Shown: positions 32,998 through 45,950, counted from the stretch's first letter. The stretch is 64,000 bases of DNA from Bretschneidera sinensis (GCA_023935145.1 CM043698.1:147305625-147369624), one strand, 5' to 3'. Made by a program: numbers and translations. The notes: a model not told the origin generated them from the letters alone.

Positions 32998-35208
32998 ATG
33001 GCAAACAGTAATCTGCCTCGAAGAATCATCAAGGTTCGTTTTCTCTATCGATATTCTTTTTTCTCGATCCCCATCACAATTTTCCGTGTTCGCCTGTCCT
33101 GTTTGGTTCCCAAGAAAAATCAGAACAAAATAGAAAAGAATATCTTTAGTTCCCAGTTTTAATTTAACTTTTACCCCCAATTTACGAAGTGATGAGCTTG
33201 TATAGACTAAGCAGGGGTTAATTGACGAAATTCCTAAAGCTTGAAGATCTTTATTGGAAATTAACGGAGCATGTGGGCTTTTACCTGTTTTAATTTGTTC
33301 ATTGTTAACGATCTTCTCGGTTGTGATTGTTTTGATAACTTTGTTATTTGTGTGATCTATCAGGAAACTCAACGTCTCCTCAGTGAACCAGATTTGTACT
33401 TGATTCTCAATTTTTCATGTGGAGTTTTTAGGCTCATAGTTGGTTAATTATGTTATTCTTGAGGTGATTCGTCTGAAAATGTATTTATTACATGTTACTG
33501 GTTTACTTTGACTTGGATGTTGCGTATTTTCTTTTTCTTTTTCTTTTGAGTGTTTAACATGTTAAAAAAATTGTTTGAGAAAAATAAATGTTTTTGTTAA
33601 TTTGTGATCTGCGGATACAGCGTCGGGAATAAGTGCTTCACCATCAGAGGAAAATATGCGATATTTTAATGTGATGATACTTGGTCCTACACAATCACCG
33701 TATGAAGGTATTTTGCTTGACTGCACCATTATGTAAGGCTTATTTCTTGTATCATATGTTTGGTGTGAAATATAAGAACCATTTTATTTTATTTATCTTT
33801 GAAGACTATTTTTGGAACATAATATGATAATTTTGTGGAACTTATTGCTCTGAGCTTCTAAATGATTTTTATTTCTGTTCCTGAAAAGAAGCATATAACT
33901 ATCTCTAAGAGATGTTTCTGTTGTCTCGAGTTTTTCTGTTTTTTCTAAAACCAATTAGCGGGCTGGATTTTTTTTAGCATTTAAGCTTATTGCTTGAAAG
34001 TAATGGAGCATGCAACATGTGGTGTAGAAATAGGGTCAATGATGAAAATTCTACATATGCAGGAAACTACTGGGTAGTAATTAAAATTGAAAGCAATGTA
34101 GCAGCATGCTACAACACTGCTTTTGTTTTCCTTTTTATTTTGCTGACTTTTTGTAGTCTGAAAGGCATGGACTCAGAAGGAGGAACAGAATAAAGATTTT
34201 TTTTATTCTTATCAAAGAGTGATTGTATTGAGGTGTTCTAGAAATAAAAATGAAATAATACTTTAAAAAAATGAAGTAATAATGAAATGTTTTCATCTCG
34301 ATTGTCAGTTAAACTTTATGTAATTGTATCCTAGACCTTATTAGGTGTATGTCTGCGATGTTACTATGCATATCAAGTTTAGTGTAAAGTAATAGGCTGT
34401 TCTTTGTTGAATCTTGCAGTTCTAGGGAAATGTCTCCTTATTGACTATGCTTATATTCAAGTTTTGTCAAGATAATTTATTGTCAATCTGTGCTAGACCC
34501 TAGCTTGGTTTCTATTAAAGGGCCTACATTTTTTTTAAATTATACGACAGGAATGTGGTACGCGGCTTGATTCTTATCACAGACAGTCTATTGTGTGTAA
34601 GTTCCTTGTCCAGTGCATAGGAGATGTCATGGCAACTGATATATTTTCTTCTGACTCTATTTCTGGTGCTTTGTAATTTTTCTAATAAATTTTAAAAAGG
34701 CATGCTAAAATTATTTTTGTAATTGCTGAAAAGCCTGATCTATGGGGTGCAGATTAATTGGTCGTGAAGAGAAGCCTGGGTTATTCATCTATTGGCTGCA
34801 TTATTTATTTTCTTTAGGCCTTTGTGGCAAGTGTCATGTTGTAAAATGCAGACCTTTTACTTTTTCTGAAACTGCTGTGTCAGAGATGACTTCTAGAAAG
34901 ATGTTGCTGCCCATTGAGATAGTGAATATTGAGGATGACGATATTAGCTTAATTTTTTTATTTTATGCATACTTTTTTTTCTATCATTTGGTATATTTGA
35001 CAAGGCATGGAAATCTTATCGTTATGCTTTTTTTGTCAGATACCATAATTTGTTTTTCCTTTAAGAACATCATTGTTCATTTTAGAAGCATTTCTTGAAT
35101 AACATGTCTCTTATTTCTTTTCCTTTTTCTTTTATATTTTATTTTATGCATGATGCATATTCTTGTTTTCAATATTTGTTTAGGAGGGGTTTTCAAGTGG
35201 GAACTATT
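32998..35208 (+). pseudogene. UBC13: UBC13-type E2 5' fragment, second copy
   Basis: Exon 1 is 32998-33033, exon 2 33364-33391, exon 3 33621-33707, and the exon 4 stub 35184-35208. The breakpoint into Sirevirus sequence is the same as in unit 1. Extra damage: the donor after exon 2 is AT instead of GT (33392-33393), exon 3 has Pro to Ser, and the exon 4 stub has Leu to Trp. It is not functional. Confidence 0.9.
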
Positions 35209-36653
35209 GCCATCATGTGTATTCTATAAATAATATGTATGCTAACACCAGAAGTGCACATCATAAGAGCTACCATCATACATTTTCTAGTAATAACATG
35301 CATGTTCATAACTTTCATCATAGAAACACGTATCCTAGGAATGCTTATCCAAGGAATTATAGGCATGCACAATTAAGAAATCATAGAAATTTCAATAACT
35401 ATTATCCTAGGATTATACATCAACATATCTATAATTATAGAGCGCCTTATAACGTTAAGAAGGTACGAGTCCCTAAATGAACTGTATTTTCTAGAACTAG
35501 CCCAAAAGAACCCAAGAAATTTTGGGTACCTAAAAGTGCAGTTGTGTAACCTTGTGTAATATAGATGTCTCTACACCAAGGAAATGGGTAATTATTGGTA
35601 CCTTGAGTGGATGCTCAAAGCACATGACCGGTGATCAAAGCATATTCAAAGAGCTAACTTTAATGGATGGCGAACATGTCACCATTAGAGATGACACAAA
35701 GATAAAGATCATCTGGCATGGAAAAGTCGGTAACGATTTTTCAACCATTGATCATGTATTAGTATTTAAAATCTTTGCATTCGGAAAATGAAAAATGTTT
35801 TCCCACATTTAGTGAAAACCCATGGCTATGGCATAGAAGACTTGGTCATGTGAATATAGATTTGCTTAAAATCATTTCAAGAAAAGATTTAGTCATTAGA
35901 CTTCCAAAAATCTAATTTGAAAAAGACAAGGTGTGTGATGCTTGTCAAATGGGAAAACAAACTAGAATTTCTTTTAAATCAAAAAAATACAATCTCAACT
36001 ACTAGACCATTAGAACTTTTACATATGTATTTGTTTGGTCCATAAGTATCATAGGTCTAGGTGGCCATTAGTATGCTCTTGTTATTATTTATAGTCATTC
36101 AAGATATACCTTTGTTATTTTTATTGCTTACAATGATGAAGCTTACAAAGGATTTGTGAACTTTTGTAAAAAGTTTCAAAATGAAAAATGAATTTTTATT
36201 TCTAGTATAAGAAGTGATCATGAAAAGGAATTTGAAAATCAAAGCTTTTCAAAATTTTGTGATGAAAATAGAATTGATCATAATTTTTCAACACCGAGAA
36301 CTCTTCAACAAAATGAAGTTGTTGAGAGTAAAAATAGAGTTCTAGAAGATTTTGCAAGAATAATGTTTTGTGAAAATAGTTTGCCAAAATATTTTTGAGC
36401 GGAAGCTATAAACACTTCTTGCTATGTTTTAATTAGAGTTTTAATTAAGTCTATGCTTAACAAAACTCCATATGAATTATGGAAAGGTAGAAAGCCTAGT
36501 ATCTCTTATTTTCACACCTTTGTTTGTAAATGCTTTATCCTAAATAACAATAAAACTAACTTAGGTAAATTTGACTCAAAACCATTGAGGAGATATTTTT
36601 ATGATATTCAACCTCTAGTAAAGCTTATAGAGTCTTTAACAAATGACTTCTAG
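35209..36653 (+). mobile_element. Sirevirus pol fragment, second copy
   Basis: The paralogue of 7240-8690, more decayed. The Asn/His/Arg-rich frame 35217-35480 and the DSG protease region (about 35605-35640, with a 3-bp loss in LDSG) are visible. The integrase part has additional stops. There are no LTRs, and it is joined to the UBC13 stub at the same point as in unit 1. Confidence 0.82.
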
Positions 36654-38069
36654 TGGTTGAAGAATTCTAGTAAAGCTTATAGAATACAAACGTGTAATAT
36701 TCAACCTTTTTTTGTTCGAAATCTCTCCCAAGTTCTTTCGTTTAAAAAGACTAACAAAGCCCCACCCTAAAGATTTATATTTTAAGTGAAAAATATTGAA
36801 CGGATTAAAAAAAAAAAACATTAAAGATTAAATGAAAAAAAAAAGAAGGCAAAGGAGATTATCTCTAGTATATAACTAAGATAAATTACCTAGAAAACTA
36901 CATTATCTCTTTATATCTCTCTGGTTTGTCTTTGTATCATGTTTATTATCAAACTGTAACCTATATATATGTGCAAGATGCATGACATACAACACCAAAA
37001 TTTTCAAAATATCTTATCACAATTAAATTCATTCATAACGGTATCTATATCTATTGAATTCAACGGTTTCAGCATAATTTCTTACTGAATTAACTGATCA
37101 ACTTGAACCTGAAAATGCCACCTTTCTACCCGTCACAACCAGCCCTCCTCAAGCTGCTGCCACCAGCAGCCTTCTCTCTGCTATCGTTACAACCACACTA
37201 CTCCCCTCCTGACGTCGGACAGAATAACGATTATTTTGTAGGCATGTTTCAACAGATAATTCACAGGGAAAAACACAAGAGAATCGCCCAAAATCACAGA
37301 GAAACATCTCTGATGTTCAATTCAAAATTATGCAATCCCAAAAAAAAATGCCAAAAATCAACCCACAAGTCGGGCTGTATAGCTAAAAATCGTCATTATT
37401 AGAATTTTACCAAAAATAGCAAAATCTCAATAATCATGCCAAAATGAAATACGTAATAACAGAAGTAATCTGCCAAAAATCTTCCCCAAATCGGGTTCAG
37501 AATCACTTCCTAAACGATAAATGAAATATTACCGTAAAAGGAAAAAAATAACTAATAATGGGGATTCGGAAGGGAAAACACTGGATTTTGACCTTGGAAG
37601 AGGTGCGCACAGAGCGGAGCTAGGTGGCCACGACGTGCGCTCCGAAAAGAGCTTTCCGAATTGGGGTCATATGTGCTTTTCTGAGACCCGTGGCAAAAGT
37701 TATGGCCAAAATACCGAAACACGCCCAAAACTGCCCCAATTAGGAAAAGATCACGACTACCTGCCATCTTTGCGCTGATCTGCCAACTCAAGGTATCTCA
37801 GTGCCAACAACGTGCTATCTGACAACTCAGCATCATCTGACTCGGATCCTCCTGCATTACCTCCCAATCTAATCACACCACACTGCCGCAAACAATCCTT
37901 AAACATACTGTCGTCGTACCCTCTCCTCTCTCTTCCTCCCCCCCCCCCCCCCCCCAAAGCTGCTTTCTCCCCGAGTTTCTCCCCCTCTTCTCACTAGTGG
38001 CGCATCACCTCCCTCCTACTCCTCCTCTAACACTCTATTAGTGTCGTTGCCTACTCCACCAGCAGAGTA

Positions 38070-38353
38070 TTCAATCTAGACCTGTCTTCTTGTCTTCTCT
38101 ACAATAATTTTTACTTCTATTTTCTTGTTAGCTATTTTTGGTAAAAACAACTAGTTGTTCCATTCAAATTAGTGGTAGTAATGAAATGAAAGATTGAGGA
38201 GTGAGTCTCTCTCAATCTACAAACCTTAAATTAAAAATTTAATAGCAACCACATATTTAAAACTACTAATTTCATATTTTCCTATTTCTCCCTCTATAAA
38301 TAACTTTTTTAGTGCATGCAACATTCTTCAACCCAAAGAGAATATTAATAAAG
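38070..38353 (+). promoter_or_regulatory. Promoter and leader of the Ole e 1 pseudogene
   Basis: Homologous to 26920-27205, with a TATA box at 38295-38302 (TATAAATA). The same spacing to the ATG is kept. The core promoter looks usable. Confidence 0.65.
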
Positions 38354-38515
38354 ATGACAAAGTTTTTGTCGGCAACTGCCCTCATTGCTGTTACTCTGGC
38401 TTTCTCATCATTCGTTACCATCGCTTATAATGGGGACGAAACTAACTTCGTGCTTGTTACGGGAAAGGTTTACTACGATCCATGCTGCGTCAAGTTTAAG
38501 ACCAAATTGTTTTGA
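38354..38515 (+). pseudogene. Ole e 1-like pseudogene, exon 1 only
   Basis: The ATG at 38354 starts a frame with the same signal peptide and the TGKVYYDPC region as the intact gene, but the first conserved Cys is Tyr. After KFKTKL homology ends and a stop follows (38513-38515), giving 53 codons. The intron and exon 2 are absent. The following sequence (to 38920) does not match the intact gene. A truncated secreted peptide is conceivable but not a folded Ole e 1 protein. Confidence 0.88.
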
Positions 38516-38920
38516 TGAGTTTTACATTTACAAAAAATCAACTTGTTTTGATGAGTTTAAACCTATGATCTAAGCTCTAGTTTTTCATAAAATTTTTGAT
38601 AAGTTTTAAACCGTTAATGAAACATGGGTTAAATCATACATTAAAGTGATTTTTTTTTTCGTGAAAATTTTGTGTAATTGATCTATTATATAAGTTTTAT
38701 TGAATTGTGTAGTTCGATCTCAATTTTATTTCTAAAATTATTGTTTTTTTAAGAGAACCATGGACTTCATGTAAGGAACTCCTTCTAAGTTTTGCCTTTA
38801 AATTAATATGTCACCAGATCATCATAATTAATCTCTTCAATAAAAAATAGAAAAATAAAAAACCGTTAGATGGAAAATATGTCAAATGATATATATTAAA
38901 GATGGATCAAGATTCCTTCC
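38516..38920. other. Unassigned AT-rich sequence
   Basis: No gene is visible. A 16-base stretch TTGTTTTGATGAGTTT occurs twice, 35 bp apart (38507 and 38542), at the point where the pseudogene breaks. The block ends with CTTCC (38916-38920), the left target duplication of the Sirevirus. Its original continuation is 49345 onward. Confidence 0.5.
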
Positions 38921-40274
38921 TGTTGACCCTCGCCCGTATTTTAATAATGGCAAAACATAACTGTTATTTAACTAACATGTTTAAACTAAGTTGTATTAAG
39001 GATCAAACACATTCAACCAAAAAACAAAGTGCAAAAACTCGAACCAAATCAAGTATCAAGTGAAGACTGAAGATCTAGTATAGGTCTTAAGGTTTAGAAC
39101 CAATGTAAGTCTCACTCATACATTGTATTAGCTTGTTCAATGGCTCGAACACAAAAGGTTTTTCTAAAACCATTATTTTTAAATTTTTTAATGAAAAACA
39201 TAAGAAAAACTGGGTTGGAAGACAACCCAGTCGACTGGGTACATATACCAGTCGACTGGTATATAGGTCAGAAGGTACCCAGTCGACTGGATGAAACAAC
39301 CCAGTCGACTGGTACTTTGACCAGTAAGTTTCCAGTCGACTGGATGAATCAACCCAGTCGACTGGTAAAATGTACAGAAAGTCCCCAGTCGACTGGATGA
39401 TATATACCAGTCGACTGGATACCCAGAAGGTCTAAAACGAGTATTTTTCAAGTGAACCCAGTCGACTGGTAGTTCAAAAATATGACCGTTGGACTCCAAA
39501 TCTGAACGTTTTAAAGTAGATCTTTTTCAAATTAAAGTCCTAAACGGCCATAGTAATTGATTGCTATATAAACCCATTCAGTTAAGCATTCAAAAAGTAG
39601 CTGCAAATATTCAAAAAGAGTTGATTTCACATAATCAAGTTTATATACTCTTGAAACACAAAAAGCTTTGAAATAATCTTGTTGAGCCATTTCTTCAAGC
39701 TTTACTTTGAAAGAGAGACATTTCTGTTGTAATAAGCCTTCATTTGCTGTCTCTCTACATTTTACTTTACACCATCTTTGTAAAGGGATTAATTCCGAGA
39801 GGAAGGGGAAACTTCCGAAAGGAAGGGGATTGTTCGGTTTAAGCAATTCTTGTAATTTGCTTGTGTACAGTTTGTGCAACACCCGGCTAAGTTGTGCGAC
39901 TAAGTTTTCTTAGTAGATTACTTCAAGGAGTTCCTTGAAGAGAGTGGACGTAGAGTCGGAACGAATCCGATATTGCCGAACCACTATAACGGTGTTTGCA
40001 TCCTCTTTCCTTAAACTCTTTATTTACAGCTCATTACTTGTATTTATTATTTGTTGCTTATCAGTTTTTATAAACTTGTATTAATTCCGCAAAAAGTTTT
40101 TAAAAACCCAATTCACCCCTCATCTTGGGTTGAAACCTCATTACTTGTATTTACAGCTCATTACTTGTATTTATTATTTGTTGCTTATCAGTTTTTATAA
40201 ACTTGTATTAATTCCGCAAAAAGTTTTTAAAAACCCAATTCACCCCTCATCTTGGGTTGAAACCTCTAGCTACA
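38921..40274 (+). repeat. Sirevirus 5' LTR
   Basis: 1354 bp, starting TGTTGACC and ending GCTACA. It carries nine CCAGTCGACTGG-type palindromes (39227-39472), a TATA box (TATATAA, 39565-39571), and a 127-bp tandem duplication near its right end (period between 40021 and 40148) that the 3' LTR lacks. It also lacks the tenth palindrome seen in the other two LTR copies. Confidence 0.92.
39227..39472. promoter_or_regulatory. Palindrome array in the 5' LTR
   Basis: Nine copies of CCAGTCGACTGG lie within about 245 bp, each in variable flanks (first copy extended to ACCCAGTCGACTGGGT). All keep the central SalI hexamer GTCGAC. The array lies about 95 bp upstream of the TATA box, in the U3 enhancer position. 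Equivalent arrays are at about 48408-48662 and 61827-62088. Confidence 0.9.
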
Positions 40275-40329
40275 ATTGGTATCAGAGCCTCGTTCTCTTT
40301 ATTAGGCTTAAAATCCTAGAGTTGATCCA

Positions 40330-41690
40330 ATGGAAGCAAATAGCTACTCTGAGGGACACTCTTATACTAGACCACCATTGTTCAATGGCTCAAATTATAA
40401 CTATTGGAAAAATAGAATGAAAATCTTCGTCGAATGACAAGATTACAATCTATGGAGAATTATAGAAGAAGGACCTAAAATTCCTTCAAAAGAAATAGTT
40501 ATTGGAGAGACTCTTCATACAATGCCTAAACTCAAAACTGAGTTTACTCACGAGGATTGTAGAACGATGTCTCTCAATAGCAGAGCAACAAGCATGCTAC
40601 ATTGTGCATTAGATATTTCTGAATATAACAAAATATCTGCATGCGTTTCTGCTAAAGAAATATGGGACAAATTACAAGTCACATATGAAGGAACAAGTGA
40701 AGTAAAAAAGTCTAAAATTTACATGCTAATTTCTGAGTACGAATATTTTAAGATGTCTCCTAACGAAACCATTTCTGAAATGCACTCATGATTCACCACT
40801 ATTATAAATGGTTTAAAATTACTTGGCAAGAATATTGAGGAAGTTGAACTAACCAGAAAAATCTTAAGATCTCTGCCACCAGAATGGAAACCAAAGAGAA
40901 CAGCCATTCAGGAGGCCAAAAATTTTGACAAGCTTGATGTTGAGACGCTGCTTGGGTCATTATTGACATACGAGATGGAAGAAATGACTCCTATCATCAA
41001 TGATGATAAGAAGAAGAAAAAACAAATTGCTCTCAAAGCTTCTACGAGCAACAAAGAAAATGAATCAGAACAAGAAGCAGAGAGTAGTGAAGAGGATGGT
41101 GAAATGGCTTTAATCACCAGAATATTCCATAGGTTCTTGAAGAAAAGCAAGAAACCTTACTCAAAGGATCCCACCTCAAAAAGGGAACCACTTATGTGCT
41201 ATTGCTGCAAGAAGCCAGGACATATAAAAGCTGACTGTCCGGTTTCAAACAAACCATACAAGGGCTTCAAGAAGAAAGCTATGGTAGCAACTACCTGGAG
41301 CGATGACGAAGAAGATGAGTCATCAGACAAAGAAATCGGATACGAGGAAATTGCCAACCTTTGTTTGATGGCAATCGATGATGAAAGTGAGGTAACATCT
41401 TCTCCCTCTTCAAAAAATAATATTGTTACTAGTAGTGAAGAACTGCTAGAAGTCATAAATGAAATGCATGAAGAATTAAAGAAATTTGATTCTAGAAATT
41501 CTGTTCTTAAGAAAGAAGTATCATCTCTTTCTAAAGAAACGATAATTCTTAGAGAATAAAAAGAAAAATTATCATCCTTACTGTATGATTCGTCTCAATA
41601 TTTTCTTAAAGATGAAAACGAGAATTTGAAAAATAAAATTTCTGAATTAAATAGCACTATATCTAGACTTATGCTTGGTAAAGAAAAAAC
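40330..41690 (+). pseudogene. Sirevirus gag
   Basis: The frame starts at 40330 (MEANSYSEGHSY), soon after the primer site. The gag core contains RPPLFNGSNYNYWK and a WDKLQVTYEG segment. A CCHC knuckle (CYCCKKPGHIKADC) lies at about 41197-41240. Stops at 40435-40437 (TGA where Trp is expected), 40789-40791 (TGA) and 41557-41559 (TAA), plus a one-base shift near 41690, break it. Acidic Glu/Ser-rich segments flank the knuckle. Confidence 0.88.
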
Positions 41691-43429
41691 TTGATGAAGT
41701 ACTTTCTTCCCAAAGATTAAGTGGAGGAAAATCTGGTGTAGGATATTCTCCATTGGGAAAACAAAAAACAAAAGAGAGCTTATTCATGAAAGCCTTTTGT
41801 GTAGATGGAGCTTCTACTTCAAAAGCTCCTAGCATTGTTAAAAGCACTCCCTCGATAAATGCTAGGAAGTCTAGAAACTTAAATGATCATACTAAATTGA
41901 AGTATCCTAAAAATACTCATGCTTATATGTATGCTCATTCTAGAAATGCTCATACACATCCTAGAAATAATTATCATGCTCATTCTAGGAACAATGTGTA
42001 TAATCAAAGAATGCATTCTGCTCGTGCTCATCCTAGGAATTATCATCATGGGTATCCTAGAATGCATCATCATACTCTTTATAGAAATGACATGAATTTT
42101 CATACTCCTTACCATAGAAACATGTATCCTAGGAACTATTATCCTAAGGATTATAGGAATTCACATGTAAGACATCTTAGAAATTTCTATGACTATCATG
42201 CTAGGACTGTGCATCATCAACTTTTTCATAGAGCACCTCATGTTAAGAAAGTATGGGTCCCAAAAGGAACCATATTTTCAAGGACTAACCCCAAAGGACC
42301 TAAGAAATTTTGGGTACCTAAAAGTGCTATTGTATATCCTTGTGTGATGTAGATTTGCCTTCACACCAAGGAGAAAGGTAACTGTTGGTACCTTGATAGC
42401 GGTTGCTCGAAGCATATGACCGGTGATAAAAGCGTATTCAAGGAGCTAACTCTAAGAGATGGTGGACTTGTGACCATTGGAGACAATACTAAAATAAAGA
42501 TTATCAGGCATCGAAAAGTCGGTAATGATTTCTCAACCTTAGATAATGTATTGCTAGTACAAGGCCTTAAGCCAAATTTACTTAGCATTAGTCAATTATG
42601 TGACAAAGGATACAAAGTCACATTTGAGACCTCTCATTGTCTAGTTATAGACATCAAGAGCAACAAGATCAAATTCATTGGCCATAGACATGAAAATGTC
42701 TATATATTTGATTTGAAATCCTTGCATTCTGATAATGAAAAATGTTTTCCTGCTTTTAGTGAAAATCCATGGCTATGGCATAGAAGGCTTGGTCATGTAA
42801 ACATGAATTTGCTAAAAATTGTTTCAAGAAAAGATTTAGTTATTGGACTTCCTAAAATCAATTTTGAAAAAGACAAAATTTGCAATGCTTGTCAAATGGG
42901 AAAACAAACTAGGATCTCCTTTAAAGCAAAAAATGTAGTCTCAACTACTAGACCTTTGGAACTTTTGCATATGGACTTATTTGGTCCAATTAGTACCATT
43001 AGTCTAGGTGGCCATCAATATGCTCTTGTTATTGTTGATAACTATTCAAGATATACCTTTGTTATTTTTATTGCTTATAAGGATGAAGCTTTCAAAGGAT
43101 TTGAAAAGTTTTGCAAAAAGGTACAAAATGAAAAAAGAATTTGTATTTCAAGCATAAAAAGTGATCATGGAAAAGAATTTGAAAATCAAAGCTTTTCAAA
43201 ATTTTGTGATGAAAATAGAATTAATCAGAACTTTTCAGCTCCTAGAACTCCTCAACAAAATGGAGTTGTTGAGAGGAAAAATAGAGTTCTAGAAGAATTT
43301 TCAAGAACAATGCTTTGTGAAAATAATTTACCAAAATATTTTTGGGCTGAAGCCGTGAATACTTCTTGCTATATTTTAAATAGAATTTTGATAAGGCCTT
43401 TGCTTGATAAAACTCCATATGAACTATAG
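41691..43429 (+). pseudogene. Sirevirus gag tail, protease and integrase
   Basis: An unusual Asn/His/Arg/Tyr-rich stretch with repeated HxRN and PRN (about 41930-42240) precedes the protease motif LDSGCSKHM (about 42391-42417). A TAG at 42350-42352 separates them. GAG-pre-integrase (WLWHRRLGH), zinc ligands (CNAC) and the integrase core follow. All three catalytic residues are present (DLFGP, KSDHG, TPQQNGVVE). A TAG at 43427-43429 replaces the Trp of a YELWKGRKP-type motif. Frame is kept from 41675 to 45136 apart from these stops. Confidence 0.88.
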
Positions 43430-45476
43430 AAAGGGAGAAAACCCAATATTTCTTATTTTCGTGCTTTTGGTAGTAAGTGCTTCATCTTAAATAACAATAA
43501 AACTAACTTGGGTAAATTTGATTCCAAGACCGATGAAGGGATATTTTTAGGATATTCAACTGCTAGTAAGGCTTATAGAGTTTTCAATAAGAGAACTCTA
43601 GTAGTAGAAGAATCTGTGCATGTAACTATCGATGAATCTAACCCAATGAGTAGTGGAGAAGTTTCCTTTAAAGATGATGCATATTTTATTCCAAGAATGG
43701 AAACTCCTACTCCCATTGTTGACCCAAAAGTGAGTTCTCCTCAAACAAATGAAGGGATGGCAACTCCCAATTTGGACCAACGATCCTCAAGTCAACAAGA
43801 GGAAAAGCTACCCAAGGATTGGAGGTATGTAAATTGTCATCCAATTGCTCAAGTAATTGGTGATCCTTCACAAGGGGTAAGAACTCGCTCTTCCATTAGA
43901 AATATTTGCAATTTTGTAGCATATTTGTCTCAAGTAGAACCTAAGACATTTATAGAAGCTAAAAAAGATAATGATTGGATAATTGCAATGCAGGAAGAGA
44001 TAAATCAATTTGAGAGAAACAGTGTTTGGAAACTAGTTCCAAGACCTAAAGATCATTCAATTATTGGAACTAAATGGGTATATAGAAATAAAATGGATGA
44101 AAATGGTATAGTAACTAGAAATAAGGCTAGACTAGTTGCTAAGGGATATAACCAAGAGGAAGGAATAGATTTTGATGAAACTTATGCTCCCGTAGCTAGA
44201 TTAGAAGCTATTCGAATGTTATTAGCCTTTGCATGCTTTAATAAATTCAAGCTATTTCAAATGGATGTGAAAAGTGCCTTTTTAAATAGCTTTATAGAAG
44301 AAGAGGTTTATGTTGAACAACCTCTTGGATTTGAAAATCCTAGTCTTCCAAATCATGTCTATAAGCTTTCTAAAGCTCTATATGGGTTGAAGCAAGCTCC
44401 AAGAGCATGGTATGAAAGATTAAATAAATTTTTGATTGACAATGATTTTGTAAGAGGTAGAATAGACACAACTCTCTTCACAAAAACTCACAAAAATGAC
44501 ACTTTGATAATTCAAATATATGTTGATGATATTATATTTGGTGCTACTAATGAATCTATGTGTCAAGAGTTTGCAAAGTGCATGCAAGGTGAATTTGAAA
44601 TGAGCATGATGGGAGAACTTACCTACTTCCTTGGACTGCAAATCAAGCAACTAAAAGGAGGTATCTTCATCAATCAACAAAAGTACATCAAAGATCTACT
44701 AAAGAGGTTCGGGATGGAAAGCTCAAAGCCGATTGGAACACCTATGAGCACAACTACTAAACTTGATCTTGATGAAGGAGGTAAAACTGTAGATTCTAAA
44801 TATTATAGAAGCATGATAGGTGCTTTACTTTATTTGACTGCAAGTAGACCTGATATAATGTTCAGTGTATGCATGTGTGCTAGATTTCAGTCTAATCATA
44901 AGGGATCATATGTAGTTGCAGTAAAAAGAATCCTTAGATATCTACAAGGGACCCAGACCATAGGATTATGGTACTCTAGAGAATCATCTTTTGAGCTAGT
45001 AGGATATTTGGATGCTGATTTTGCTGGATGTAGGTTAGATAGAAAAAGCACAAGGTGGAACATGCTAATTCTTAGGTGCTATGTTAACTTCTTGGTTCTC
45101 CAAGAAACAGAATTCCGTTGCACTATCAACCGCTGAGGCGGAATATGTAGCAGCTGGCAGTTGTTGTGCCCAAGTATTATGGATGAAACAACAACTAGAA
45201 GACTATGGCATGAGTCTCAAAAATATTCCTATATTTTGTGATAATACTAGTACCATCAACCTAACCAAAAATCCTATTCAGCACTCTAGAACCAAGCATA
45301 TAGAGATTAGACATCATTTCCTAAGAGACCATGCTCAAAAAGGTGATATAAGATTGGTATTCATTCCTTCAGAAGATCAAATAGCTAATATTCTTACAAA
45401 ACCCTTAAGTGAAGCTAGTTTTTGTAAGATTAGAATGTTGATGGGATTGTTTGATTTTGATAAACTGAATGTTTGA
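43430..45476 (+). pseudogene. Sirevirus reverse transcriptase and RNase H
   Basis: The long open piece 43508-45136 holds the integrase C-terminal part (DEGIFLGYS) and a full reverse transcriptase with [38 protein letters not shown] and the catalytic YVDDIIFG (about 44518-44541). RNase H starts with YLDADFAG. A frameshift near 45045-45080 moves the rest into 45081-45476 ([10 protein letters not shown], then TKHIEIRHHFLRD). The stop at 45476 matches the usual Copia pol end. The reverse transcriptase domain itself shows no internal stop. Confidence 0.9.
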
Positions 45477-45617
45477 TTGCATCTCATTTCATCATTTGCA
45501 TGTTTGACATTAAGTGAAAGAATATTAATCATTGTTTAATTATTTCCCTCACTCAAAAATGTCATAGATAAACAAAATCGTGCAAAAAATTCAAGACTGG
45601 AAATTTTACTAAGGGGC

Positions 45618-45950
45618 CAGTCGACTGGTACATGTGACCCAGTCGACTGGTAAGTCTCTGCCTGATCTTCCAGTTGACTGGTAATTTTGACCCAGTCGAC
45701 TGGTAATTCTCTGCCAAATATTCCAGACGACTGGTGAGTCTTCTCCAGTCGTCTATAAGATCAAATCCTGTTTGGAGCCAATTTTTTGAAAAAGTCTTGT
45801 CCTCTAGTCGATTGGTAAAGATAGCACAGTCGACTGGTAACTCACTGCCAGTTTACCCAGTCGACTGGTAAAGAAACTGTTCATCTTTTCAAAGGGACCC
45901 AATCAACTGGTATATCGACCCCAGTCGACTGGTATCGCGATTCTATAAAA
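45618..45950 (+). promoter_or_regulatory. Internal palindrome array with TATA box
   Basis: About a dozen intact or mutated CCAGTCGACTGG copies lie between the pol stop and the third ORF. The last intact copy (45921-45932) is 11 bp before a TATA box (TATAAAA, 45944-45950). The leader to the next ATG is about 210 bases. This mirrors the LTR, where the same array precedes a TATA box. It is a candidate internal promoter for the third ORF. Confidence 0.6.

Larger units (their letters stand above)
28412..38506 (+). repeat. Segmental duplication unit 2 (paralogous to 1-10375)
   Basis: A close copy of unit 1 with the same nested insertions in the same order. It differs by SNPs, homopolymer length, a roughly 460-bp deletion in the TRIM-like 3' LTR (with a short filler) and a longer poly-C tract. 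Unlike unit 1, it continues past the ATG into Ole e 1 exon 1. Confidence 0.95.

Noticed and set aside
39227..39472. CRISPR-like regularly spaced repeat array
   Set aside because: The 12-bp units are palindromic, too short, irregularly spaced and lie in the LTR of a plant retrotransposon. The genome is eukaryotic.
41675..42352. Host histidine/asparagine-rich protein gene (also 35217-35480)
   Set aside because: The frame is continuous with Sirevirus pol, directly upstream of the LDSGCS protease motif, so it is the gag-pol linker of the element.
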